This document shows, one piece after another, positions 55,001 through 64,000 of a stretch of 64,000 nucleotides of DNA. Below the pieces are notes generated by a model. That model was not told the origin of the DNA. It made no database searches and saw only the letters and a program-made list of their open reading frames with translations. The DNA is taken from the NCBI GenBank assembly GCA_016490735.1, contig JAEMWC010000034.1, positions 927,501 to 991,500 of the forward strand. Reading direction: 5' to 3'. Each line of letters begins with the position of its first letter. The first letter of the stretch is position 1. The position numbers and the translations under genes were made by a program. Origin of the DNA: Pachyseris speciosa. Taxonomy: Eukaryota; Cnidaria; Anthozoa; Scleractinia; Pachyseridae.

Positions 55001-58000
55001 ACCCACAAACTTCTGTATACACTTTAGCAGTCCGGTATCTACCAACCCGGCCAGGCAGGTGACATTTTTGTATTACAGTGTGTTTAAAACTCAAGTACTT
55101 AACACTGCTTGAAATATAATAATGACGACACTGTACACATACATGTATTATCTCAGATATCTCACTGCCTTGAGCAGAATCATATTTTCCCTGGTATACA
55201 TTTGACTCAACTGTTAAATAAATATCTCAAAGCCATATAATTTACTTTACTGGGTGCTGCAGATAACAGTTATTTTAATTATCACTTGAAACATTGTAGC
55301 ACTGTCCAGATATGGAGACCATGCATGCATCCTGTGATGATCGGAATTTCATATTTTAGCGAGAAAAATGGCATCTTTTTAAGCTTTTCTGAAATACAGT
55401 CAGTAAACAGTTCATACTTACAAACTCAGGGTTGTAACACAAATTGGTAAACTTCTTAAGCCAATCCTTGAGCTGTGGGGATCAAGGTTTGAAGATCAGC
55501 AAAAACTTATTATTTACTATTTATTTATTTATTTATTTATTATAATAAAAAATATATTTCACTTCAATAGATTGGGGTTGCACCTCACGTGGGTAAATGT
55601 TGCATGTCCCATTTGTGCTAACCCCTTTGGTCTCTATTTTAATATTATTATTTTTAATCTATATTATTTTATTATTAATTTTAATTTATTGTACTAATTT
55701 AATGTACTGATTATTATATATTGTTATATATCTAGACTTTCACTCAACATAACGAGCATTGCGATTGGTTGATTCTTGGTCACATGCCCCTGACCAAATT
55801 CAAATGTATCCCGACCGGGATACAATTCCGCAGTTGTTGCCCGCGCGCCGGATACAACAGCATGTGATTAGTGCATGACTAAAAAGTGGCATGATCAAAA
55901 GTTATGGAACTTGAGACTAAATGAAAACGTTTTTCTTTAGTATCAGCCGACGAAATTCAGCATCCAATAGGAGGAAAAGATAAGTAAAATACAAGAAAGG
56001 CATATTCTACTTTTTCAGGTGCTTTTAAACATTTGTAAATTATTCATAATGACGTGTTCTTGTAGTGCCGTCTTTGTTTGTTTGTTTGTCCGTTCATTTT
56101 GCTTTGATTGTTGAAGGGAAAGTCTCGGTGTATAACAAAGCATTTAATGTATGGTCCCTCGGGAAACTAGTTAGTTTAGTTTTCCCTCAAGTCCTGATGT
56201 TTCCCGAGACGTAGTCGAGGGAAACATCAGGACTCTCGGGAAAACAAAACTAACTGTTTCCCTCGGGACCATACATTAAGTGTATATTGACCAAGACCAA
56301 TAAAATTGAAAGAAGAAAATTAACAATATTATTATTTGTTAATTATTATAGTGTAGGTGATGGAGGTCAGATGTGCTTCAGAACAAAACAAGCCATATCA
56401 AGTTGTTCTTTTTATGGAAATAATTTTGAAAAAAATACTGTAACACCCCTGTACCACAGACAATACAAACAAAAAAAGAATGCCTTTCTTAATCATCAAT
56501 ATTTATTAGACAGCGGTGTGTTATCAATTAATCTTTCAGAACATGCATTTTTGTTAAGGAATTGCCTTGGACCCAGAAATTAGCTGAAACAGAGAGCTCA
56601 TACAGGTGTGTAAGCTTGAAAACAAACCTGATTTTCTGCAATATCCACCCTTGTTTTCTCCTCTTCAGTAGAGCCACCTTAAAATTTTTAACAAGAAACA
56701 TTTCACACTTTGAGAACCTTTAATTCAAGCAGCAACAAACCAATAGACTTAAGTTTATAAATTCCTCACTTACACAAGTCATGCGCTCTTGCAATGTGAT
56801 GTGATATCTACAAATTTAATAATTTGTTGCAAAGCGTGGTAAGTAGTAAGCATAATCAGTTCAACAATAAATAATTAAAAATGCAACAATAAAATGAAAT
56901 GTCGTAAAGCAATCAGTTGTAATTATTCAGTCATATTATCTCAATTGGTGTAGGTTTTAATGGCCACATTGAACAGTGGTAAGATGGGATTGGAAAGCCT
57001 GATGATTTCAGTGGATTTTAAAAGAGGAACTTTGACTACAATGACATTTTTATAGCACCATATATCCCAGACTGCTGCTGCTAAAGCAAAATAGTTTTCT
57101 ACATAATGTATTTTCTTCAAATTAACTGCCATGCTCTAATAAGCACCCTCCCCTCCCCCAGATAAGCGCCCAACCCCTCATTCCAAATAGCAAAATGTGC
57201 CCCCTCCTCTCACCCTCTCTTTCTTAGTTTATTTTCCAGTAAGGCTACACTTCCACTTATTTCCATCTCCATGTGCAGAGTTCTTTTTTTTTGTGCATTA
57301 TCCAAAATAAAGTTGCCATTTGTTGAAAGATAAACTGTAACAGGCTACCCCCCTCCCCCCTCCCCCCTCCTTGAATAAGCATCCTCCTTTTAGGCCAAAA
57401 TTTGAAACAAGTGCCCAGGTTCTCATTAGCAGAAATACACAATGTACAGTATACCAAACTCTTAGTCCCAGATTTGGCAGGCATCTGCTGGATACAGAAT
57501 GACGATCTAGCCACCCTTTCATACTGGTCACAAATCTCCTGGAGAAGAATCACTTGAGGTCTTTATGATTATTATTCAAAGACACTTGCATATCAATCCC
57601 CATATCTGTGTAAACTTTTACAAAAAAGTATGTACTCTCCAATTTGAAGCTTGAAGCCAGAATAACTAAGGAGTTTGTTAAAAAAAACATACAATTAATC
57701 AGTGGTAACTTATAGGTATGTGTAGCTTCATGAGAAAATGTCACTGGATGTTACAAAACACTTACTGCACTACTCTGAGTAATCTTCACATCTCCATCAA
57801 TATAATAGGGAAGCTACAAGGAGAATACAAAAATAAAATGATTTTGTGCCAGGTGCTGGATTAATACTGATTGAGTAAAAGTGATTTATTCAGTTCTGAA
57901 TGAACTTTACAAAGCACTCACATTAGGGAAATCCAGCCCGAGGGTAAACTTTACAGAAAGCCAACACTCTGTACTGTAATCAGGAGCTAGAAATTAAGTA

Positions 58001-59621
58001 CAAGAAAATAAGTTAATGAACTGTTAGTACCAATTGATGATGTCAATATATTGTTAACACTCCATCCAACTCAGGAACTGACTGTTGAAGCCATTATTAT
58101 CCAGACAATGCAATATACTACATAACAGATCCCAATAGACCTTTTTCATAATGGCGGACGATTTTAATTATTCTTTTGTATATGTGTTAATTAGCCCTAC
58201 TAACCTCACTTTAATGAAAAAATTCTATTGAATTTTGCACATGCTGACGAGGCTAGTAGGGCTCATTATCATAAGAATAAAAGAATAATTTGTTGGGCGC
58301 CATTATGAAAAGGGTCTATAGATCACACAACATCCCAACATCATGACAGACATCAGATGCTTAATACACTTTGTAATCAACAAATGCACTTGTCATGAGC
58401 TTCCCCATGGGATCAACCCCCAGGCAACCAGGGGGATATGTGTGTTCCTGTTGTCTAATATGAGATCACATGATTAGAGTTGAAATCATTCCCAGACAGT
58501 ACTCAGTAAATTGCCCACTTTTATATCAGTGGGATATCAAGGGGATTTAATTTCTGCTGATAGACACCTTACCCAGGGGTCTCTTTCTTGCACGATTCCC
58601 TGATCCCCTTGCAGGGCTGTCAACCCTCCCGGATAATACAGGAGACTCCAGGTTTTGGACCATATCTAACAGTCTCCAGGTTAGAGTCTGAAATCTCCTG
58701 GATAATCGCCAAAGTTTGCCATTTCTTGTGAGACTCGTCTTTCACAACAATAAAATACTAAATATCTTGCATTGTTTGACTATTTTACTGTTAACATGGA
58801 TAACAAATTAAACATTTCCTCGTAGACTCCAATAAACCGTTGTTCTTGCAAGCGTTGCCACTGGAATATTAAGCAATAATGCAATTGGTTGGAAATAAAC
58901 CAATCAAACCAAATCTCACAATGCCAATAATGACATCATGTCGTTACGACGTCTTCTATCACACACAAACCCCCCCCACTCTATCAATTCTCAATTTTTC
59001 AAGACTGGGGCGGGGGGGTGGGGTTGACAGCCCTGCCCATGGAAAATTTCTCAAGTTTGCTTGACTGATTTTACACTGTACATCCCACCCCCACCCCCAC
59101 CCCCCTGATCGGCACGGGCGTCGACCCCACCGGGAAGTCGATGACATGTGCATAATAATTATTGGTCCAACCAAATTTCGAGCAAAAGTGCTACAACAAA
59201 TGTTCCACTGCAGTTGAGGCAAGGTGCTCAGTTCAGATGTACTTGCCTTGTAGGACGAAGCCAGTACATGTACATGTAAGCTTATTAAATGCACTCAATC
59301 AGCAATCTTTTGTACAATTTTTCTTACCATCGCCACAGACGTAACGCTCGTCTTTAAAATCTGTTCCTGTGTAATGGAGTAAAAGACGAATTGGTTCTGC
59401 AAGCTGTTAAATGAAGCAAGAACACGAAATGAAGTAAGCTTAAAGTTTAATCAAAATCTGTGATCGCAGTTTTCCAGCGCATGCAGCTCATGCATGCAGC
59501 CCGGGGATGCAGCGATGCACGTGGAAAGTTGAAATCAAATGAACGCTGTAAAAGAGAAACGAAGCTAAAAAGCTGAACTGCTTACCCCACGAATGTCCCA
59601 GTAGCCAAGGATTGGAGCCAT
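52064..59621 (-). CDS. Mu-class glutathione S-transferase, complete, 11 exons
   Basis: Exons (minus strand, 5' to 3'): 59586-59621, 59328-59403, 57922-57986, 57766-57813, 56774-56807, 56628-56677, 55422-55472, 54508-54603, 54081-54170, 52966-52986, 52064-52147. All introns have GT and AG ends, and phases join to 216 codons, the usual Mu-GST length. The enzyme conjugates glutathione to electrophiles in the cytosol as a dimer. Visible family marks: MAPILGYWDIRG with catalytic Tyr7; LAEPIRLLLHYTGTDF; TLGLDFPN; glutathione-binding ITQSSA (Gln72, Ser73); LCYNPEF with Tyr116, the Mu-class second tyrosine; N-cap box SFVD (Ser154-Asp157); and AAYRKSDKF near the end of NNKMAKFK. Odd points are ISHHIARAHD in place of the usual ILRYIARKH, and the 7-codon exon 10. 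Introns 2, 6, 8 and 10 carry MITEs. Exon joins are inferred, without transcript data. Confidence 0.94.
52332..52582. mobile_element. MITE in GST intron 10
   Basis: Ends tgtgattggctaccc... and ...ttggccaatcaccc are inverse, with gaggtcaagatgg and ccatcttgacctc inside. A second inner hairpin (ggtcaagatggtggg...ccgccatcttgacc, 52449-52563) is present. Confidence 0.75.
53752..53850. repeat. SINE head scrap and (GATA)n in GST intron 9
   Basis: cccagctcagtggtagagg is an A-box-like tRNA remnant. It is followed by tagatagatagata at about 53830-53846. Confidence 0.6.
54216..54396. mobile_element. MITE in GST intron 8
   Basis: 181 bp with ends AAACTGCCTATGTGTA and its exact inverse TACACATAGGCAGTTT. 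It lies between exons 9 and 8 of the GST gene. Confidence 0.8.
56142..56279. repeat. fold-back palindrome in GST intron 6
   Basis: Arms of about 60 bp starting atttaatgtatggtccctcg and ending in its inverse, with gatgtttcccgag at the centre. It may be the inner part of a larger element starting near 55735. Confidence 0.8.
58135..58319. mobile_element. MITE in GST intron 2 (first)
   Basis: Ends ATAGACCTTTTTCATAATGGCG and near-inverse cgccattatgaaaagggtctat. The inner halves (ctaataagccct and agggctcattatc type) also pair. Confidence 0.8.
58612..59035. mobile_element. hAT-like MITE in GST intron 2 (second)
   Basis: 424 bp with inverted ends CAGGGCTGTCAACCC / GGGTTGACAGCCCTG. CAGGG-type ends suggest hAT, but I see no clean 8-bp target duplication. 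Confidence 0.65.
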
Positions 59622-60055
59622 TGTATCGTCTTCTTGGAGAAAACCACGGACTATTAATAAAGATTGACCTTTCTCGAGAAGGAACCCACTTCACGTCAGG
59701 TTGAAACGTGGAGCTTCTGTCTGCGAAGTGTCTGGGAATGTGACCGAGGTCAACTGGAAACCACCCCATACCCTCCCCTCCGCCTCCCCCCTTCCTCCCC
59801 TCGCCCATCTCTCCTCCTCCCCTCCCCCTCCCCTACAGTGGGCAAACATGAAAAATTCATAAATTGAATCCTTGAAAATCATGTTTTGACTTTGAGTTGA
59901 AAAAGCTGATAATTTTGTTGTGATTCTGTGCGTTTGCTAAGTCATTCTGGCGATGTTCTAGGAAATTTTCAGGAATAATTAGCTGGTGAATCCGTTTACG
60001 GGAAGTCAAGCATTCAAGCAGTGAACTATAAACATGGATGACACGCAGCCCCGAC

Positions 60056-60089
60056 CAGTCTCCACATACGAAAATTTGGTTTATCAACG

Positions 60090-60120
<31 letters not shown>

Positions 60121-60229
60121 GGATTCGATTAGCTGACGTTTCGAGCTTTAGCCCTTCGTCGGAGCGAATCCTACGAAGGGATTCGCTCCGACGAAGGGCT
60201 AAAGCTCGAAACGTCAGCTAATCGAATCC

Positions 60230-60260
<31 letters not shown>

Positions 60261-60301
60261 CGTTGATAAACCAAATTTTCGTGTTTCACTCCCCCACTGA
60301 C

Positions 60302-60338
<37 letters not shown>

Positions 60339-60355
60339 TTCAGTCTCCACATACG
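60056..60355. mobile_element. Penelope-like element end with palindrome, 15-bp TSD
   Basis: Flanked by CAGTCTCCACATACG at 60056-60070 and 60341-60355. Inside, two ~100-bp perfect arms meet near 60175, containing ttcgagctttagcccttcg and its inverse, then a tail with gacgcagcaccacagtttct. These sequences recall the termini of animal Penelope-like retroelements (recognition from memory). It lies about 440 bp upstream of the GST start codon. Confidence 0.6.
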
Positions 60356-60798
60356 CTGCACTTCTCTTTAAAATGAATTAAATATTTTTTAGTAAACAAT
60401 AAAATCACTCGACGAACTCACAGACTTACGAAAAACCTGTTACAGTTTAAGCTCTCAAATTAAAGACCATATCTTAAAGAGCCCTCCGTCCTGTATCTCT
60501 TCCAGACCTCTATTTTCATTGGTCTCTATGACCTGTAGACCAGTTCTTCTGTTATCAGGGCTGGGGTATTGTTTGTGTTATATAATCTTTTGTTTCATTC
60601 TGCAATCACAGACCGTGTCTGGAAAGCTACAGTCTCTTTCTTGTCTTTCCCCTGCTTCGTCTTTCTGCCTGTCGCCCACCCCTTTGAGCACATTTGCTTC
60701 TCTCCCAATATCCTTGTTCATAACAGTCAAGATCATTTTCGCGAAAATGCCGAGCCGTCGCTCTCCGATCCAACAAAATACGCCAGCTTCGCAGACTA

Positions 60799-61155
60799 AG
60801 GCCCCGTTTATATGGAGAGAAGTTGTCCCGGGTAGAAGGGTCACCCGCCTACCCGAGCTACCCTCGTCGAGCCAACTTTTCCTACATTTCCTCACAAAGC
60901 TTGGCGAAGAAAAAAAAGTTGGCTCGGCTAGAAGGTAGGGTCACCCTCCTAGCCGAGCCAACTTTACTCCATAATTTTATAAACACTTGGCTCGCCTAGT
61001 CGGGTCAACTCGGTCAAGGTGAGACAATCAGAGCATGCACGAGTGCTGCTGGCTCGAGCAACAACTTTTTCTCATATCAACGCTCGCTAAAGTTGACTCG
61101 GCTGGGAGGGTCACCCTCTTACCCGGGACAACTTTTCTCCATATCAACGGGGCCT
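60799..61155. mobile_element. 357-bp MITE with TA duplication
   Basis: Ends AGGCCCCGTTTATATGGAG and near-inverse CTCCATATCAACGGGGCCT, bordered by TA at 60797-60798 and 61156-61157. Inner blocks of the gggtcacccNcctaccCG type are repeated in both directions. Confidence 0.8.
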
Positions 61156-61497
61156 TATTGTTGCCAAAATCTGAAAAGCCACATGCAAACAAGCAGGCAT
61201 TGATCGGCATGTCTGACGACCTCGTTCCCAGGGTCTCTCCTCGTCCCGCCCTTTGCATCCATACAAAAATTGCATCCCACTTCGTTTTTGCCGAAACTTC
61301 ACCGTGCAGGCGGCCATCTACAGAAGGTAAATATGAACACCTGGTATCTCACTCTCTTCGCACGAAGACGACAACCTGGAGTCTGCCATTTTTCCTGTGA
61401 TATTTGGAACTGTAAGAAATTACGTTACCACATGCAACCCAAAGGTCAGAGGACAAATGCGCAGGCTGACCCCCCCACGCCTCCCTCCCCGAAAGAA

Positions 61498-61541
61498 AAC
61501 GCTTTCAAAGGCACAAATGAATAACTTTATTTAGACACTAC
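61498..61541. repeat. 44-bp direct repeat, first copy
   Basis: aaaacgctttcaaagg...aataactttatttagacac recurs at 62757-62801 about 1.26 kb away. The second copy overlaps the end of the GST last exon there. Confidence 0.65.
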
Positions 61542-61689
61542 TATACACCGTTATTACAGGTAACGGTAATACTAAAACTCAAATATAATAGTGCTAATAT
61601 ACTAAAATCCCGTTTTACATAAGTACCATGCAGATCTTAGAATTTACATAAAAGAAAAAGTGTTGGAAATTTTTAATATTGAACTTATA

Positions 61690-61944
61690 TTAATGAGACC
61701 TTCCAAGGGGTGGTCTGGTGTCGCTTTGTCGCTCGCTTACGACTCTGTCTGTCGCTTGTTTCGTTAGGGACAAATGTCGCTGTCGCAACGAAAACAAAGA
61801 GGAATGGAAAGTGAATTGTCGCTCTCGCAAATTGTCGCGAGTTTTCTGCCAATTTCTGTCGCTTTTCGGTGTTTGGGAGACGTTTGTTGCCTATTTTTGG
61901 AGCCGTTTCACTTGTCGCTTCTACCCCTTGGAAGGCCTCATTAA
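61690..61944. mobile_element. 255-bp MITE, TTAATGAG ends
   Basis: Ends TTAATGAGACCTTCCAAGGGG and CCCCTTGGAAGGCCTCATTAA are inverse. The interior is rich in tgtcgct motifs. TTAA may be part of the target. Confidence 0.7.
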
Positions 61945-62281
61945 TGGCTAAAGAAAAAGAGAATGCGTATACATTAATTGCAAAAATAGCCAAATGAAAG
62001 ATGAACTGCTTGAATCAATCACAAGAATGAGAATGAAGAATTTGCGTTAAAATGTCGACTTCAACACAGTCATGCCTGTCTGCAGGAACAAACAAAAGAG
62101 TGTATCTTCGGTAAAGAGAAAGAAGTGGGTTCCTGGTTCAATTTCTTAGGTTTATGAAAATCATTACTATAGATCAGAAATAGGAGAAGGCTGAGGACGG
62201 ACCCTTGAAAAATAAGCCTAATGCCTTATGTCTTATGCTACAAGCAGTTTCAAAATACTTCATTCCGAATGAAAACAGGTT

Positions 62282-62394
62282 CCCCTACTCCTCCCCTTAT
62301 CAATGTTGTTCGACCACATTTTCTGTTCGTTCAAAATGCGAGGTCGTGCAGAAAATGTGGTCCCACAACACTGATTAAGGGAGGGGGAGGGGAG
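62282..62394. repeat. hairpin repeat
   Basis: Arms cctccccttatcaatgttg and cactgattaagggaggggg, with gaccacattttctg / agaaaatgtggtc inside, form a ~110-bp palindrome. No gene. Confidence 0.65.
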
Positions 62395-62773
62395 TTTTGC
62401 CTGTCGTGCAGTAACTGTCAAGGGAGAGCTTTAGGAAAAGAGTGATTTTTTTATTGCGAGTGTCTCAACATTTTTGCAACTGGTTGTAGCTTGAAGTTCC
62501 AGTCGCTCAACTAACCAATGCACAAATTGTTCTCTGTCAATAACTGGCACTGTTACTTCTTGTTTATAATCTGTTTGTCTTTTTCTTTCTTCTCATTCTT
62601 CCTTCAACCTATTTAAAGCTTAATAATTTTTGTAGCTACTCAGCTCGTTTAGTTTTACTATTCTGCCTAGTTTTTTTGCTTATTTAAGTTTATCTTTCTT
62701 TTGCTGTATTATATTCTATATATCTAACAAAATAAAATGGTTGTTGGTGTTAAATAAAACGCTTTTAAAAGAA

Positions 62774-63955
62774 TTAATGAACAACTTTATTTAGACACTT
62801 CGCCATTTTGTTAACAATGGGACGGGCTTTGAATTTGTCGGACTTCCTGTATGCGGCGACAGCGGGTAACTCCTAAGGAAAAAAACAATCGCCTTGGCGT
62901 CACAATAACAATAATTCAGTTACAGTCTCTGAGATTGGCTCAAACTTAAATATATTGTCGGTATTAAGAACGGTGCCTTTATTGGAATCCCGCACACGTT
63001 CTGTCCATCTCGGGATGTCCCGAGAAAATTGGGTTGTCGTCGGCTTTCCCGACAGCGGTGGGCGAATGGGAGACTTTCTAAGGACTTTGCACAAAATTCG
63101 AACCACTGTGGTTAAGATAGGTGTTTTTCGGGAGCTACGGGAAGGCAGAAAGATAACTGGGAGTATCCTTGCATTTTAAAGTGATAATTTGCTTCACACG
63201 CAAACTCAGAACAAATTCCGAGTCCTCCGAAGGAGTCGAAGCTACGACCTTCCGATTACTAGTTCCGAATACCCTACCACTGAGATACAGGAGATCACAC
63301 TCGTGGGAGCGAAGTGATTAACCTGGGTACATGTGACAAACTTCCTACATACAGCTAGGATCTGTTTTAATAGAGGGGATATACCCAATGAGAGAAAGTG
63401 AGACGTTTTGAAACTTGTAATTTTTCTGTTATCTCACGCCAGTCGAAAGAACAGGAGGTTAAAAACAATAGAAAATTGCGAACTTTTTGTTCAACAGAGT
63501 TGATAAGTTTAATTGCCCTCGGTAAAGAAATTAAAGAAATTCGAATGCTGGTGTTTCGAGAGTCACCTCCTCATCAGACTGGCATCAGACTAGTCTCCCA
63601 CGCAGCCGTTCTTTGTACGTGTCGTCACTCAACGCTCCTCCGTTGCGTGGGGACCCAAAAACCATATTCTTTCCAGCGGCATGTCCCTTTATAGACCATA
63701 TAGGGGAGTACTCCCCCCCGGGGGAGGGGATCGCTTACGAGTAATGATCGCAAAGGGAGGTTCGACGAGTATTCAAAAACTGGTATTAAAGAGCTTTTTT
63801 TATTTAAACATGTTTACTGGCAAAGTAACTTGTGATCGAGTCAAGACTTCCTGGGACAATATTAGCATCAGAATTTTTTTACTGATTACAATGAAGTTGT
63901 ACCAAGTGACTGAGCAACAATTAATTTTTTTTACCTCAATCCGAGTTAGGAATTC
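62774..63955 (-). CDS. Mu-class GST, second gene, last two exons (runs off right edge)
   Basis: Exon 10 at 63935-63955 (21 bp, EFLTRIE, with AG acceptor and GT donor) and exon 11 at 62774-62872 are spaced as in the complete gene. Exon 11 reads ELPAVAAYRKSDKFKARPI, then VNKMAKCLNKVVH and TAA. The C-terminus is 5 residues longer than in the complete gene, because the reading runs into a 44-bp repeat in place of the MAKFK end. Earlier exons would lie beyond base 64000. It may be functional or decaying; the part seen is open. Confidence 0.82.
63235..63300 (-). repeat. tRNA-like SINE head in GST intron
   Basis: On the minus strand gatctcctgtatctcagtgg starts an A-box-like remnant, related to those at 9577-9735. 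It lies between exons 10 and 11 of the second GST gene. Confidence 0.55.
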
Positions 63956-64000
63956 CTGTAAAGGAAAATAAAAAATTTCGAAAATTAACATTGACTAGTT

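Noticed and set aside
57257..57553. 98-codon minus-strand frame in the GST intron
   Set aside because: It lies between exons 4 and 5, has no GST resemblance, and its region includes C/G-rich low-complexity runs.

Overview
The window reads as eukaryotic nuclear DNA, most likely from an anthozoan cnidarian such as a stony coral. The reasons are a host gene with eleven short exons and GT/AG splice sites, LINE fragments of CR1/L2-like and L1/Tx1-like type, a DIRS-like retroelement, tRNA-derived SINE pieces and very many small inverted-repeat elements. Nothing looks bacterial. The species call is inference; no database was searched.

Layout. 1-5.2 kb: LINE remnant, a 1.1 kb array of a 25-bp minisatellite, and a 1.45 kb inverted-repeat element. 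5.4-10 kb: a decayed Mu-class glutathione S-transferase (GST) copy on the minus strand, with a LINE, a fold-back element and a MITE nested inside it. 10.1-10.9 kb: LINE tail, a large GAT/GGT microsatellite and a zinc-finger scrap. 10.9-42.3 kb: three copies of a segmental duplication (units 1, 2, 3), separated by a DIRS-like retroelement and a duplicated join. 42.3-51.4 kb: nested MITE/SINE, more minisatellite, a LINE end, a GST fragment, a TTAA-bounded element and a palindromic tRNA-like SINE array. 51.9-59.6 kb: a complete GST gene on the minus strand. 60-64 kb: a Penelope-like scrap, MITEs, and the last two exons of a further GST gene that runs off the right edge.

Two gene families matter. 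(1) The repeated unit carries a single-exon gene of 488-489 codons (ART1, plus strand, three intact copies). Its last ~170 residues look like an ADP-ribosyltransferase (ART) fold close to the mostly bacterial DUF3990 family, behind a helical N-terminal region I do not recognise. Facing it tail-to-tail, 4-5 kb away, is a second shorter gene with the same catalytic layout (ART2, minus strand): intact in unit 3, broken in unit 1, absent from unit 2. Each ART1 copy has the same CCAAT/TATA promoter. (2) The Mu-class GST cluster has one full gene of 216 codons, one gene cut by the window edge, one fragment and one pseudogene, all on the minus strand.

The best candidate for something new is the paired, intronless, duplicated ART1/ART2 module. 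The GST gene is a confident annotation assembled from exon sequences and splice sites. Much of the rest is transposon-derived, and several target-site duplications can be read directly.
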